This document shows positions 24,690 through 32,708 of a DNA stretch of 64,000 bases, piece after piece; the first letter of the stretch is position 1, and every line of letters begins with the position of its first letter. A program made the translations under genes and the position numbers. The stretch lies in the NCBI GenBank assembly GCA_012517875.1, contig JAAYUB010000085.1, positions 1-64,000 on the forward strand. The letters run 5' to 3'. This DNA comes from Acidobacteriota bacterium. Lineage in GTDB: Bacteria > Acidobacteriota > JAAYUB01. Below the pieces are notes generated by a model. It was not told the origin of the DNA, did not search any database, and saw only the letters and a program-made list of their open reading frames with translations.

Positions 24690-26003
24690 CTAGCCTTCCG
24701 CCCCGTTGAGGGACGCCGGGCCGGACCTGTGATCCAAGCGGCTGACAAAGGTCGCAGTAACGATGTCGCCCGTCACGTTGAGCACCGTCCGGCCCATGTC
24801 CAACACCCGGTCCACGCCCAGGATGATGGCGATAGCGTCGGGGCGGATGTTCACCGTGGCCAACACGATCATGATCATGGGGATGGAGCCGCCGGGGATC
24901 CCCGCCGTGCCGACGGCCATGAGTACCGCCAGCAGCACCACCAGCACCTGCTGGACCAGGGTCAGTTCCACACCGAGCACTTGAGCCAGGAATAACACCG
25001 TCACCCCTTCGAACAGAGCGGTGCCGTTCATGTTCATGGTGGCGCCGAGCGGCAGGACGAAACCGGCGATATCGCTGGGGATCCCCAGGTCCTCGATGCT
25101 CACCTTGATCGTCGTGGGAAGGGTGGCGTTGCTGGAGCTGGTGGAGAAGCCGGTGATCATCACCGGCAGGACCTTCCGCATGAAGTCCACCGGGTTGCGC
25201 CGGGCGATGAGCCACAGCAGGATCGGATAGACGCCGAACAGGAAGATCAGGTATCCCCCGAGAACCACCACGACGTACATCAACAGTTTCATCAGCAAGT
25301 CAAGGCCGAAGCGGGCCGTGACGTTGAAGATCAGGGCCAGAACCGCATACGGTGCAAGCTGCATGGCGAAACCGACGATCACCATCATGACGTCGGCCAC
25401 CCCCTCCAGCAGGCTGATGAGCCCCTGCGCCCGCGGGGCCTGAATGCGGGTCAGCGCCATGCCGACGATGAAGGCGAAGAAGATCACCGCCAGCATGTCC
25501 ATGTTGACCATGGCCTGCAAGGGATTCCTGGGCACGACTGCGATCAGGTTCTCGATGCCGAACGCGGACCCGGCCCCGGTTTTCTGCTGGACCTCGCCCT
25601 GGTAGGTTTCCAGAAGCCGTGCCTGGACGGCTGGATCGAACCCGGCCCCGGGTCGGACGACATGTACGAGAGACAGACCCAGCGTGGCTGCCAGCATCAT
25701 CAACACGCAGAAACATAGAAATGTCCAACCACCCAGACGACTCAGCCGCTTCAGGTCGCCCAGATGAGCGACCCCGGTTGTCAGCGTGCTGAACACGATG
25801 GGCACCACTGTCATAAAGAGCATGTTCAGGAAAATCCGTCCCAGCGGACCGGTGATGTAGTGAATCACCCATTCCACCCGCTCTTGGACAACCGCGTGCT
25901 GGGCGCCCACCAAGTTGCACGTCACGCCGGCCGCCGCCCCGATCACCAGACCCAAGAAGATCCGGGAGTGCAGTGAGCGGCGGCGACTGGACCTTTTCTT
26001 CAT
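24690..26003 (-). CDS. Dicarboxylate/amino acid:cation symporter (DAACS)
   Basis: The 437-residue protein has about eight membrane helices and two hairpins typical of the GltP/DctA fold. The signature elements are all present: the Ser-rich hairpin (FSTSSSNATLP), NMNGTAL (sodium site), GIPGGSIPM, and the helix-8 substrate motif (DMGRTVLNVTGD). The helix-8 motif carries Asp and Arg, which favours acidic amino acid or C4-dicarboxylate substrates. It is transcribed divergently from the following transporter and is not in an operon. Confidence 0.9.
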   Translation of the reverse strand: MKKRSSRRRSLHSRIFLGLVIGAAAGVTCNLVGAQHAVVQERVEWVIHYITGPLGRIFLNMLFMTVVPIVFSTLTTGVAHLGDLKRLSRLGGWTFLCFCVLMMLAATLGLSLVHVVRPGAGFDPAVQARLLETYQGEVQQKTGAGSAFGIENLIAVVPRNPLQAMVNMDMLAVIFFAFIVGMALTRIQAPRAQGLISLLEGVADVMMVIVGFAMQLAPYAVLALIFNVTARFGLDLLMKLLMYVVVVLGGYLIFLFGVYPILLWLIARRNPVDFMRKVLPVMITGFSTSSSNATLPTTIKVSIEDLGIPSDIAGFVLPLGATMNMNGTALFEGVTVLFLAQVLGVELTLVQQVLVVLLAVLMAVGTAGIPGGSIPMIMIVLATVNIRPDAIAIILGVDRVLDMGRTVLNVTGDIVTATFVSRLDHRSGPASLNGAEG

Positions 26004-26044
26004 GCCGGCAACCCCTTAACTCCAAGATCTGTCGGCCGTTTGGA

Positions 26045-26073
26045 TTGACATTGAAACCGCTCCATTGTACATT
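26045..26073 (+). promoter_or_regulatory. Promoter of the transporter gene at 26.1 kb
   Basis: A perfect TTGACA (26045-26050), a 17-bp spacer and TACATT (26068-26073) place transcription start near 26080. This lies downstream of the TTG codon at 26065 that opens the intact reading frame, so that codon cannot be the start. Confidence 0.75.
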
Positions 26074-27519
26074 GAACCCCCGTGGACGTCCACCGGGAAC
26101 AGGAGCCTGCATGCCCCCCCCCGAAATGTCCGGTTTTTCATTCCCATCTGGCTGCTCGCGCTGACAGGCGCGGCCCACGCCTCAGCCGCCGACACCGCGG
26201 CCCACGCCCGGCATTTTCCGCTGTGGGTGGTGGCGCCGTTTCTCGGGATCCTGATCTCCATCGCCGTGTTCCCACTGATCAACGCGCGCTGGTGGGAACA
26301 CAATTACGGCAAGGTCAGCGTGTTCTGGCTCAGCACCACGTTTGTCATCATGCTTCTGGCACGTCCCGCCGGCGTCCCGTTCGCCGACCTGTTTGGTGGC
26401 CCCATTTTTCATACATACGAAGAGTACGTATCGTTCATCATCCTGCTGGGCTCGCTGTTCGTGATCACCGGCGGCATCGTCATCCGCGGCTCGCTGAGCG
26501 GCCGGCCCGTCACCAACCTGGCGATCCTGGGGATCGGCACTGTTCTGGCCAGCTTCATCGGAACCACCGGTGCGGCCATGTTGCTCATCCGCCCGCTCAT
26601 CAAATCGATTCGCTGGCGGCAGCGGCAACGGCATATCGTCATTTTTTTCATTTTTCTGGTCTGTAATATCGGCGGCAGTCTGACCCCCATCGGCGACCCC
26701 CCCCTGTTTATCGGGTTCCTGCGCGGCGTCCCCTTCGAGTGGACCTTTGCCCTGATGCAGGCTTGGGCACTGACCAGCGGTTTGCTGTTGGCCGTTTTCT
26801 ACCTGCTGGACCGCCACCTGATGCAGAAGGAGACGGGCGTCCCGCCCGACATGGAGCAAAAGGGCATCCGCATTGAAGGTCTGGTGAACATCGCCCTGCT
26901 GGCGGGCGTCGTCGGTTCGGTCCTCTTCAGCGGCCTGGTCAAGATGGGCGAGATCCACCTCGGGTTGGGCGCCCTGGAGATCCAAAACGTTGTCCGTGAC
27001 GCGGTGATGCTGGCGCTGGCCGGAGCCTCGCTGGCCCTGACCCCCCGCGTGCTGCGCGCGGAAAACAATTTCAACTACGCCCCCATCATCGAAGTGGCCC
27101 TGCTCTTCGTCGGGATCTTCACCACCATGATCCCGGCACTGATGGTCCTGAACGCGCGCGGCGCCGAACTGGGAATTGATTCGGCCTCGAAATTTTTCTG
27201 GGCCACCGGTATCCTGTCCAGCTTCCTGGACAACACCCCGACCTACATGAGCTTCCTGGAAACCGCCTGCGGTATGCTGGGCATGACCGTCACCCAGTTG
27301 CTGCAATCCCCCCAGGGCACGCTCTTCCTGAAGGCCATTTCCGTGGGGGCCGTGTTCATGGGGGCCAACACGTACATCGGCAACGGCCCCAACTTCATGG
27401 TCAAGGCGATTGCTGAGCAGGAGCAGATTCGGATGCCGAGCTTCTTCGGCTACATGGCTTGGTCCGTCTCGATCCTGATTCCCGTCTTTATTCTTGTGGA
27501 CGTGGTTTTCTTCCTGTGA
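26065..27519 (+). CDS. NhaD/CitM-like ion transporter, start disrupted by a C9 tract
   Basis: The intact frame (484 codons from TTG 26065) encodes an ion-transporter-superfamily permease with about 11 membrane helices. It shows FIGTTGAAMLL, GGSLTPIGDPPLF and SSFLDNTPTYMSF, the motifs of NhaD-type sodium:proton antiporters. TTG 26065 lies inside the -10 region. The natural start is ATG 26111 with AGGAG at 26101, but it is followed by nine C residues (26114-26122) that put it out of frame. With ten (or seven) C residues it would read MPPPRNVRFF and then a clean signal peptide ending AHASAA. Either this is a sequencing or assembly error, or the gene is switchable by slippage. The transported ion is not certain. 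Confidence 0.85.
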   Translation: MYIEPPWTSTGNRSLHAPPRNVRFFIPIWLLALTGAAHASAADTAAHARHFPLWVVAPFLGILISIAVFPLINARWWEHNYGKVSVFWLSTTFVIMLLARPAGVPFADLFGGPIFHTYEEYVSFIILLGSLFVITGGIVIRGSLSGRPVTNLAILGIGTVLASFIGTTGAAMLLIRPLIKSIRWRQRQRHIVIFFIFLVCNIGGSLTPIGDPPLFIGFLRGVPFEWTFALMQAWALTSGLLLAVFYLLDRHLMQKETGVPPDMEQKGIRIEGLVNIALLAGVVGSVLFSGLVKMGEIHLGLGALEIQNVVRDAVMLALAGASLALTPRVLRAENNFNYAPIIEVALLFVGIFTTMIPALMVLNARGAELGIDSASKFFWATGILSSFLDNTPTYMSFLETACGMLGMTVTQLLQSPQGTLFLKAISVGAVFMGANTYIGNGPNFMVKAIAEQEQIRMPSFFGYMAWSVSILIPVFILVDVVFFL

Positions 27520-27548
27520 CGTCCCGCGTCCCCCTGAAAACACGTGGA

Positions 27549-27571
27549 CCGGCCACAGCGGCCGGCCCTTT
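27549..27571. terminator. Possible bidirectional terminator hairpin
   Basis: CCGGCC-ACAGC-GGCCGG (27549-27565) lies between two convergent genes and is followed by CCCTTT. The T run is short, so it is only a candidate. Confidence 0.4.
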
Positions 27572-27594
27572 GCGCAGCTATCCGGTCTATCCGG

Positions 27595-28794
27595 TCATTC
27601 CAGAAACCGATAGGACAGCGCCTCCTTGAGGTTGTAGAAATCGCTCCCCTTCGGGACGCAGCGCAGGCGCGTCACCAGCGTCTGATCGTCCACCAGATCC
27701 TCAAACGCAATGGCTTTGATGTCGAAATTGTCGGTGACGCTCACCATGTGGCCAAACTGTTTGCGGTCGAACAAAATGTAGGTGCCGAATCCCAGCATGC
27801 TGCCCATCACCACGTCGAAGCTCACCGGCGGCGCCGAGCGGATTTCGTAGCCGATCTGCTTACCAATCACCTTTTTCAGTTTACCGGTGCGCTTTTTGTA
27901 GAACTGGCCGATCTTGTCGGCCAACACCTTGGCAATCTCGGCCTTGCCGAAAATCACGTTGCCGTGCTTGTCCGTCTCGTGAGGACGATACCGGTCGGGC
28001 AGCTTGTCCACGAGGCCTTCAGCCACGCAGATCACCCCCGCCGCCTTGCCCTCGCGCTCGCGCAAGATGATCAGGTCCACACATTCCTCTGCGACAGCTT
28101 CGACGTCGAATTCAAGCTCGATGTCTTCGCTGGCGATCATCTTCACCGCCTCGCCGGCGATACCGGCGGCATACGTGAGCCAGCCTGATTTCCGCCCCAT
28201 CAGCTCCACCACAAAATAGCTGTCGGTCGATTCGGCGTCCGCTTTCAGGTTCAAAATCGCGTTTTTCGTCACCTCGACACCGGTCCAGTACCCGAACGTC
28301 CAGGGAATGCCGTAGTAGTCGTTGTCGATCGTCTTGGGGACATGGATCACGGGCATGCCCAGCCGATGGAGATAATTGGCCACCTTCAGGGTGTCGTCGC
28401 CGCCGATGGTGATCAGGTAGCCGACGCCCAGGTGCTCGAAAGCATCCAGGATGTTCTGCAGGCTGCGGATTTTCTTGGGATCTTTGAGATCCTCCACCGA
28501 CTGGATCTCCCGACCCGGATTGGCCCGGGAGGTGCGCAGGAAGACGCCGCGAATGTTGCGAATCCTGGTCACGGACGTGTCGAAATGAAAATAGTGAACC
28601 TTCTCGACCAGCGAATAGGGATTGTACTTTTCAAATTTTTCCAGGTACTCGAAGCCGTTGTATACGCCGATGACCGGGATGTTCTTGTTCAAGAACGCCA
28701 GCACGGCGGATGAGATGACGGTGTTGGCCGCCGAAGCAGGCCCGCCGGAAAACAGGACGCCCACCTTTTTTCCGTTCTTGTAACCGAGGGACAT
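27595..28794 (-). CDS. 6-phosphofructokinase, predicted PPi-dependent
   Basis: The protein has 399 residues from ATG 28794, chosen for its GGGAGGAG site. The PFK-A fold is clear from GVLFSGGPASAANT, the GGDDT loop and PKTIDND. The residues that decide the phosphate donor are Asp (GGDDT, where ATP enzymes have Gly) and Lys (PKTIDND, where ATP enzymes have Gly). Both are the pyrophosphate-type choices. The enzyme should phosphorylate fructose 6-phosphate with PPi and work reversibly in glycolysis and gluconeogenesis. It is a single gene behind a strong promoter. Confidence 0.9.
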   Translation of the reverse strand: MSLGYKNGKKVGVLFSGGPASAANTVISSAVLAFLNKNIPVIGVYNGFEYLEKFEKYNPYSLVEKVHYFHFDTSVTRIRNIRGVFLRTSRANPGREIQSVEDLKDPKKIRSLQNILDAFEHLGVGYLITIGGDDTLKVANYLHRLGMPVIHVPKTIDNDYYGIPWTFGYWTGVEVTKNAILNLKADAESTDSYFVVELMGRKSGWLTYAAGIAGEAVKMIASEDIELEFDVEAVAEECVDLIILREREGKAAGVICVAEGLVDKLPDRYRPHETDKHGNVIFGKAEIAKVLADKIGQFYKKRTGKLKKVIGKQIGYEIRSAPPVSFDVVMGSMLGFGTYILFDRKQFGHMVSVTDNFDIKAIAFEDLVDDQTLVTRLRCVPKGSDFYNLKEALSYRFLE

Positions 28795-28822
28795 GGGCTC
28801 CTCCCGCATTCAAAATGGTGGC

Positions 28823-28851
28823 ATTGTACTCAAAGCCCCAGGCGATGACAA
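28823..28851 (-). promoter_or_regulatory. Promoter of the phosphofructokinase gene
   Basis: On the minus strand, TTGTCA (28846-28851), a 17-bp spacer and TACAAT (28823-28828) each match consensus at five of six positions. Confidence 0.8.
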
Positions 28852-28878
28852 GGCTCACCTGTCCCGTCAAGAAAATAG

Positions 28879-28907
28879 TTTCAATTTATCGGACCCGACA
28901 TTACAAT
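28879..28907 (+). promoter_or_regulatory. Probable promoter of the kinase operon
   Basis: TTTCAA (28879-28884), a 17-bp spacer and TACAAT (28902-28907) lie 31 bp before the first gene of the kinase operon. The -35 is weak. Confidence 0.4.
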
Positions 28908-28937
28908 GAACACAATCCGTTGTCCGTGGAGGGATTC

Positions 28938-29309
28938 ATGAAGTTGAACTCCAGGGGTGAATCCAAACTCGGCTGCCTGGTGGCCGTGCTGCTGCTGGTG
29001 ATCACCGTTTACTGCGCCATCCGGTTCGTGCCGCCATATTACAACTCTGTCCAGTTCATCGATGAGACCGGGGCCATGACCACCCGGGCCGCCGTGTACG
29101 GCTGGTCAGAAAAAAAGATCCACGAGGCCTATCTTGAAGTTGCCGCCAAGTACAACCAACCGGTCACCAAAGACAATATCAAGGTTATGAGGACTCGCAA
29201 CGAGCTGGTCGTTGAGGTCGACTACATCTTGCCGATCGATCTTGGCTTCTACGTGTACAACCTGGAGCGCAAGGCAAAATACTCAGGGCTCAGCGGTTCG
29301 CTCCGCTAG
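28938..29309 (+). CDS. Small single-pass membrane protein
   Basis: The protein has 123 residues from ATG 28938 with a GTGGAGGG ribosome site. One N-terminal membrane helix (about 12-30) precedes a soluble domain of about 90 residues. The pattern (YYNSVQFIDETG, then NIKVMRTRNELVVEVDY) loosely resembles DUF4845-type proteins. The soluble part is probably periplasmic. It ends 4 bp before the Ser/Thr kinase start, so the two are co-translated. Function unknown. Confidence 0.75.
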   Translation: MKLNSRGESKLGCLVAVLLLVITVYCAIRFVPPYYNSVQFIDETGAMTTRAAVYGWSEKKIHEAYLEVAAKYNQPVTKDNIKVMRTRNELVVEVDYILPIDLGFYVYNLERKAKYSGLSGSLR

Positions 29310-29313
29310 GTGC

Positions 29314-30849
29314 ATGCTCAACAAGCTGGGCAAATATGAAATTCAAGCTGTACTCGGCCAGGGCGCAATGGGGATCGTCTACCGCGCGTATGACCCCATT
29401 CTCAAACGCCCGGTCGCGCTGAAGACCCTCTCGGGCGATTTCGGCCAAAATCCCGAGCTGCTCAAGCGCTTCTACCGCGAGGCGGAGGCGGCGGGCGGCC
29501 TCCGGCACTTCAACATCGTCACTATCTACGATCTCGGTGAGGAAAACAATACCCCGTTCATCGCCATGGAATTCCTGGAGGGCTCTGATCTCCAGAATGC
29601 GATTCAGAAGCAGAAGATCCGGAGCCTTAACCAGGTGCTGCGCATTGCCCGTCAGAGTTGCGAGGCGCTGCACTACGCCCACGGACGCGGCATCGTCCAC
29701 CGTGACGTGAAGCCAGCCAACATTTTTCTGCTCGAGGACGGCACCGTCAAGATCGTCGATTTCGGCATCGCTCAGATGGCCTCGTCCACCATGACCCGGA
29801 CCGGCATGGTCATGGGGACGGTGAGCTACATGTCCCCCGAGCAGGTGCAAGGCCGCAACCTGGATGGGCGGTCCGACCAGTTCTCCATGGGCATCATCGT
29901 GTATGAAATGCTCACCGGCACCAAGCCGTTCCACGGCAACAGCATTCCGGAGATATTTTTCAAGATCATGAACGAGGCGCCGGCCCCCATCCGCCAGAAA
30001 TATCCGCACTGTCCGCCGGCACTCGAAGCGATTCTCCAGCGTTGCCTCATGAAAGACCGGGATCAGCGATATGCCGATTTGGGCCAGATGGCCCGCGACA
30101 TGGAGCGTCTGCAGGCCAGCCTCGGCCGGGAGTTTTCACTCCAGGAAGCGGTCACGGCCACCGCCGAGCGTTCCGGCCTTCTGTGGCAGGACTCCGTGAA
30201 CGACATCCAACGGCTCCTGCAGGAAGGCCGGATCGATCAGGCCCAGCTGCGCCTCGACGACCTTCGCCGACAGTGGGGCGACACCGACTTGCTCCTCAAC
30301 ACCAGACTGGACAGTCTGCAGGGTGCCATCCGTCTCGCGTTGAACCGGACCTCGGTCCAGAAGCACCTCGACAACATCCAGGCGCTGGCCCGGGACGGGC
30401 AGGTCACTCAGGCTGAATTGATGCTGAACCAATTGGAGCAGGAATACAGCGGGCAGGACGAGATCCTCCACACCCGGAGTATCATTATCGACGCCAAGCG
30501 CCGCGGAGAGAAGATCCAGTTCATCCGCGGCACCATTTCCAAAGCCAAGGTGTTTCTGGAAGCCGAGAATTACGATCAGGCTCTCAAAACACTGGAACAG
30601 GCCCTGCGCGTCTACCCGGAGGAGAAGGCGCTCCTCAAGTTTTACCAGCATACGCTGGAGCGGAAAGAGCAGTCCGCCCGGAAGACCTTCATCCGGGACA
30701 CCTGCGCCAGGGTGTCTGCCCTGCTCAAGGACGGCCAGCTCGAAACGGCCATTCGAACCGTTGAGGCGGCTCTGGAAAAATTCGCTGACGAAGAAGTCTT
30801 CCAGAACCTGTACAAGACTCTCATCGCCCGCAAGCGCGGCGCCCGCTGA
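29314..30849 (+). CDS. PknB-type Ser/Thr protein kinase with helical-repeat tail
   Basis: The protein has 511 residues from ATG 29314. The kinase domain (about 8-265) has GQGAMG (15-20), catalytic K37, HRDVKPAN (from 129), DFG (149-151) and SPEQ, so it should be active. The C-terminal 240 residues form helical repeats of TPR-like spacing, including two similar copies of a module with LxxIQALARDGQVTQAE. No membrane helix follows the kinase domain, unlike PASTA-type PknB, so it is cytosolic. It sits between a small membrane protein and a lipid kinase. Targets are unknown; FHA proteins such as the one at 5.6-6.6 kb are typical readers of its product (inference). Confidence 0.92.
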   Translation: MLNKLGKYEIQAVLGQGAMGIVYRAYDPILKRPVALKTLSGDFGQNPELLKRFYREAEAAGGLRHFNIVTIYDLGEENNTPFIAMEFLEGSDLQNAIQKQKIRSLNQVLRIARQSCEALHYAHGRGIVHRDVKPANIFLLEDGTVKIVDFGIAQMASSTMTRTGMVMGTVSYMSPEQVQGRNLDGRSDQFSMGIIVYEMLTGTKPFHGNSIPEIFFKIMNEAPAPIRQKYPHCPPALEAILQRCLMKDRDQRYADLGQMARDMERLQASLGREFSLQEAVTATAERSGLLWQDSVNDIQRLLQEGRIDQAQLRLDDLRRQWGDTDLLLNTRLDSLQGAIRLALNRTSVQKHLDNIQALARDGQVTQAELMLNQLEQEYSGQDEILHTRSIIIDAKRRGEKIQFIRGTISKAKVFLEAENYDQALKTLEQALRVYPEEKALLKFYQHTLERKEQSARKTFIRDTCARVSALLKDGQLETAIRTVEAALEKFADEEVFQNLYKTLIARKRGAR

Positions 30850-30884
30850 ACTCGCCGCCTGCGCCCCGACCCGGGCAGGAAACC

Positions 30885-31847
30885 ATGATCGAGTCCCTGA
30901 CCACCGAATACCACCGACCTGATGCGGCCGCCGCGTCCGCCGTGTCCCGGCCCGCCGCCGCCGGCACCCGTCTGCTCATCTACAACCCCACCGCCGGAAA
31001 CCGCATCCGCATGAACCAGCTGTCGGCAATCTGCCGGCTCTTTGCCAACCGGGGCTGGCCGGTCATTCCACACCCCACCCGCGGTCCGCGCACGGCGGCC
31101 GATGTGGTCCGGGAATACAGCGCGGACATAGACGGAGTCATCGTCCTCGGAGGGGACGGCACCCTCAACGAGGTCTTGCCGGCGGTGGTGGGCACCCCGC
31201 TCTTTGTGGCCATCATGCCCGGCGGCACGGCCAACGCGCTGGCGCACGAGCTGCAACTGCCCCTCCGGCTCGACCGGGCGGTGAATTGTCTGACGGGTGG
31301 TTGCCTCCGCACGGTCAACGTCGGGCGCGCCAACGACCGCCCTTTCCTGGCCATGGCTGGCGCCGGTTTCGATGCTCGGATTGTTGAATGTGTTTCCTCC
31401 CGCCTCAAGGGCCGGCTGGGCCGGCTGGCCTATGTCCTGGAGACGGTTCGACAGCTGCGCCGTTACGCGTTCGCGCCGATCCGCTTCAGCACGGACGCAG
31501 GGGAGTGGGATGCACCGTTCGGCGTGGTGTCCAACAGCCGCTGTTACGGCGGCGGCTACATCATGGCGCCCCACGCCTCACTGGATGAGCCGACTCTCGA
31601 CCTCTGCCTGTTCTGCTCCCGAGGCTTCCGTTCCTACCTGCGCTACTTCTACCACCTGGGGCGAGGCACCCACACCGCCTTGCCGGACGTGATCTATCGC
31701 AAAGTCCGTCGGGTCCGGCTCACCGCGGCCGGTCCCGTTCCGCTCCAGCTCGACGGTGAGGCGGCGGGTCCCTTGCCGGCGGAAATCGATTGCCTGCCCA
31801 ACGCCCTCCGCCTGGTCTTTCCCGCCCCGCCCGATATGAATATTTAA
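30885..31847 (+). CDS. Diacylglycerol kinase-family lipid kinase
   Basis: The 320-residue protein has the DAGK catalytic fold. It shows IYNPTAG (residues about 32-38), GGDGTLNEV (about 88-96), MPGGTANALA and the C-terminal LQLDGEAAG. It is of the YegS/DgkB type, which phosphorylates diacylglycerol or related lipids at the inner membrane. About 28 non-conserved residues precede the fold. It lies 35 bp after the Ser/Thr kinase and probably ends that operon. The exact lipid is unknown. The sphingosine kinase family shares these motifs. Confidence 0.88.
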   Translation: MIESLTTEYHRPDAAAASAVSRPAAAGTRLLIYNPTAGNRIRMNQLSAICRLFANRGWPVIPHPTRGPRTAADVVREYSADIDGVIVLGGDGTLNEVLPAVVGTPLFVAIMPGGTANALAHELQLPLRLDRAVNCLTGGCLRTVNVGRANDRPFLAMAGAGFDARIVECVSSRLKGRLGRLAYVLETVRQLRRYAFAPIRFSTDAGEWDAPFGVVSNSRCYGGGYIMAPHASLDEPTLDLCLFCSRGFRSYLRYFYHLGRGTHTALPDVIYRKVRRVRLTAAGPVPLQLDGEAAGPLPAEIDCLPNALRLVFPAPPDMNI

Positions 31848-31851
31848 ACCT

Positions 31852-31880
31852 TTGACAACCCTGCCGGCATCGAATAAGAT
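31852..31880 (+). promoter_or_regulatory. Promoter of the VapB-like antitoxin gene
   Basis: A perfect TTGACA (31852-31857), a 17-bp spacer and TAAGAT (31875-31880) lie 30 bp before the ATG at 31910. Confidence 0.75.
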
Positions 31881-31881
31881 C

Positions 31882-31896
31882 GATCCAAATTGGATC
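31882..31896 (+). promoter_or_regulatory. Palindromic operator of the antitoxin gene
   Basis: GATCCAA-A-TTGGATC is a perfect inverted repeat covering the predicted transcription start, immediately after the -10. Ribbon-helix-helix antitoxins typically bind such sites to repress their own gene. Confidence 0.65.
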
Positions 31897-31909
31897 AGAG
31901 GTTGCAGCC

Positions 31910-32158
31910 ATGCGCGCCACCGTGAGTATCGATGAAACCCTTCTGCAGGAGTTGCTGGCGGTCTGCCAGGGGGACGACTATTCCGAAGCCATCAAGAAGG
32001 CCCTCAAGGAATATGTCACCTGGAAAAAGTGGGAGAAGATTTTGACATTCGGCCATCGGGTCGAATGGGACTTCGACGTCCTGCCACGGTTGGACCGTTT
32101 CAATTTGCGGAAGTACGGCGCGCTCTGCAAACGCACGTTCAGCAAGAAAACCAAATAG
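31910..32158 (+). CDS. Solitary VapB-like ribbon-helix-helix antitoxin
   Basis: The 82-residue protein starts with a beta-strand and two helices of the ribbon-helix-helix type (MRATVSIDETLLQELL, then DDYSEAIKKALKEYV). This is the DNA-binding form found in VapB antitoxins. A basic, aromatic C-terminal half (about 38-82) would be the toxin-binding region. No toxin gene follows: the next gene is a convergent LOG-family gene 10 bp away, and nothing upstream is a PIN-domain or RelE protein. It has its own promoter and a palindromic operator. It may be a relic, or may act on a toxin encoded elsewhere or as a plain regulator. Confidence 0.75.
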   Translation: MRATVSIDETLLQELLAVCQGDDYSEAIKKALKEYVTWKKWEKILTFGHRVEWDFDVLPRLDRFNLRKYGALCKRTFSKKTK

Positions 32159-32168
32159 ACTCTACGAT

Positions 32169-32705
32169 CTAGCCAACACCCAAGCGACAGAACAGTCGTT
32201 CCAGTTCGCCCGGCAGATCCCGGGTGAAGATTGGGCCTGCAGCCGGTCCGTCGGTGGTGGGCCGCTCACCCGGCGGGAAAGCGGTCAACAGGCAGGCCCA
32301 CATGCTGTCGGCTAGAATAGGCTTGGGGGAGATCCCCTTGTTCTGCAGCTCCCACACCAGGCTGAATTCCAGCAGTGTGCCCGTACCGCCGGGCAGGACC
32401 ACGTACAGGTCACCCAGGCCCACCAGGCGGGCCAGGCGATCAAACAGGTCCGCCGTCTCAATTCGGCGACTCAGAAATTGATTGGGTGGCGCATAGTCAA
32501 AGTTCCTAACAGTGATGCCGACCACCTCCCCCCCCGCTTCGCGGGCACCCCGGGCGGCCGCTTCCATGGTTCCGCTGTAACCCCCGTTGACCAGCTCGCA
32601 CCCGTGGCGCGCCACACAGGCGCCCACGGCGTGGGCGGTCGCGTAAGCCGCCGAGCCGGACCGGACTCGTGAGCTGCCGAACACCGTCACCCGGCGGATC
32701 GCCAT
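32169..32705 (-). CDS. LOG-family (lysine decarboxylase-like) nucleotide hydrolase
   Basis: The 178-residue Rossmann protein has the family loop PGGTGTLLE (about 104-112) and an early VFGSSR and NGGYSGTMEAAARGA. LOG proteins cleave AMP-type nucleoside monophosphates to base and ribose 5-phosphate, as in cytokinin activation; many bacterial members have unknown roles. It starts 3 bp after the elbB stop, so the two are an operon. It converges on the antitoxin gene. Length is on the short side but complete. Confidence 0.85.
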   Translation of the reverse strand: MAIRRVTVFGSSRVRSGSAAYATAHAVGACVARHGCELVNGGYSGTMEAAARGAREAGGEVVGITVRNFDYAPPNQFLSRRIETADLFDRLARLVGLGDLYVVLPGGTGTLLEFSLVWELQNKGISPKPILADSMWACLLTAFPPGERPTTDGPAAGPIFTRDLPGELERLFCRLGVG

Positions 32706-32708
32706 GGC

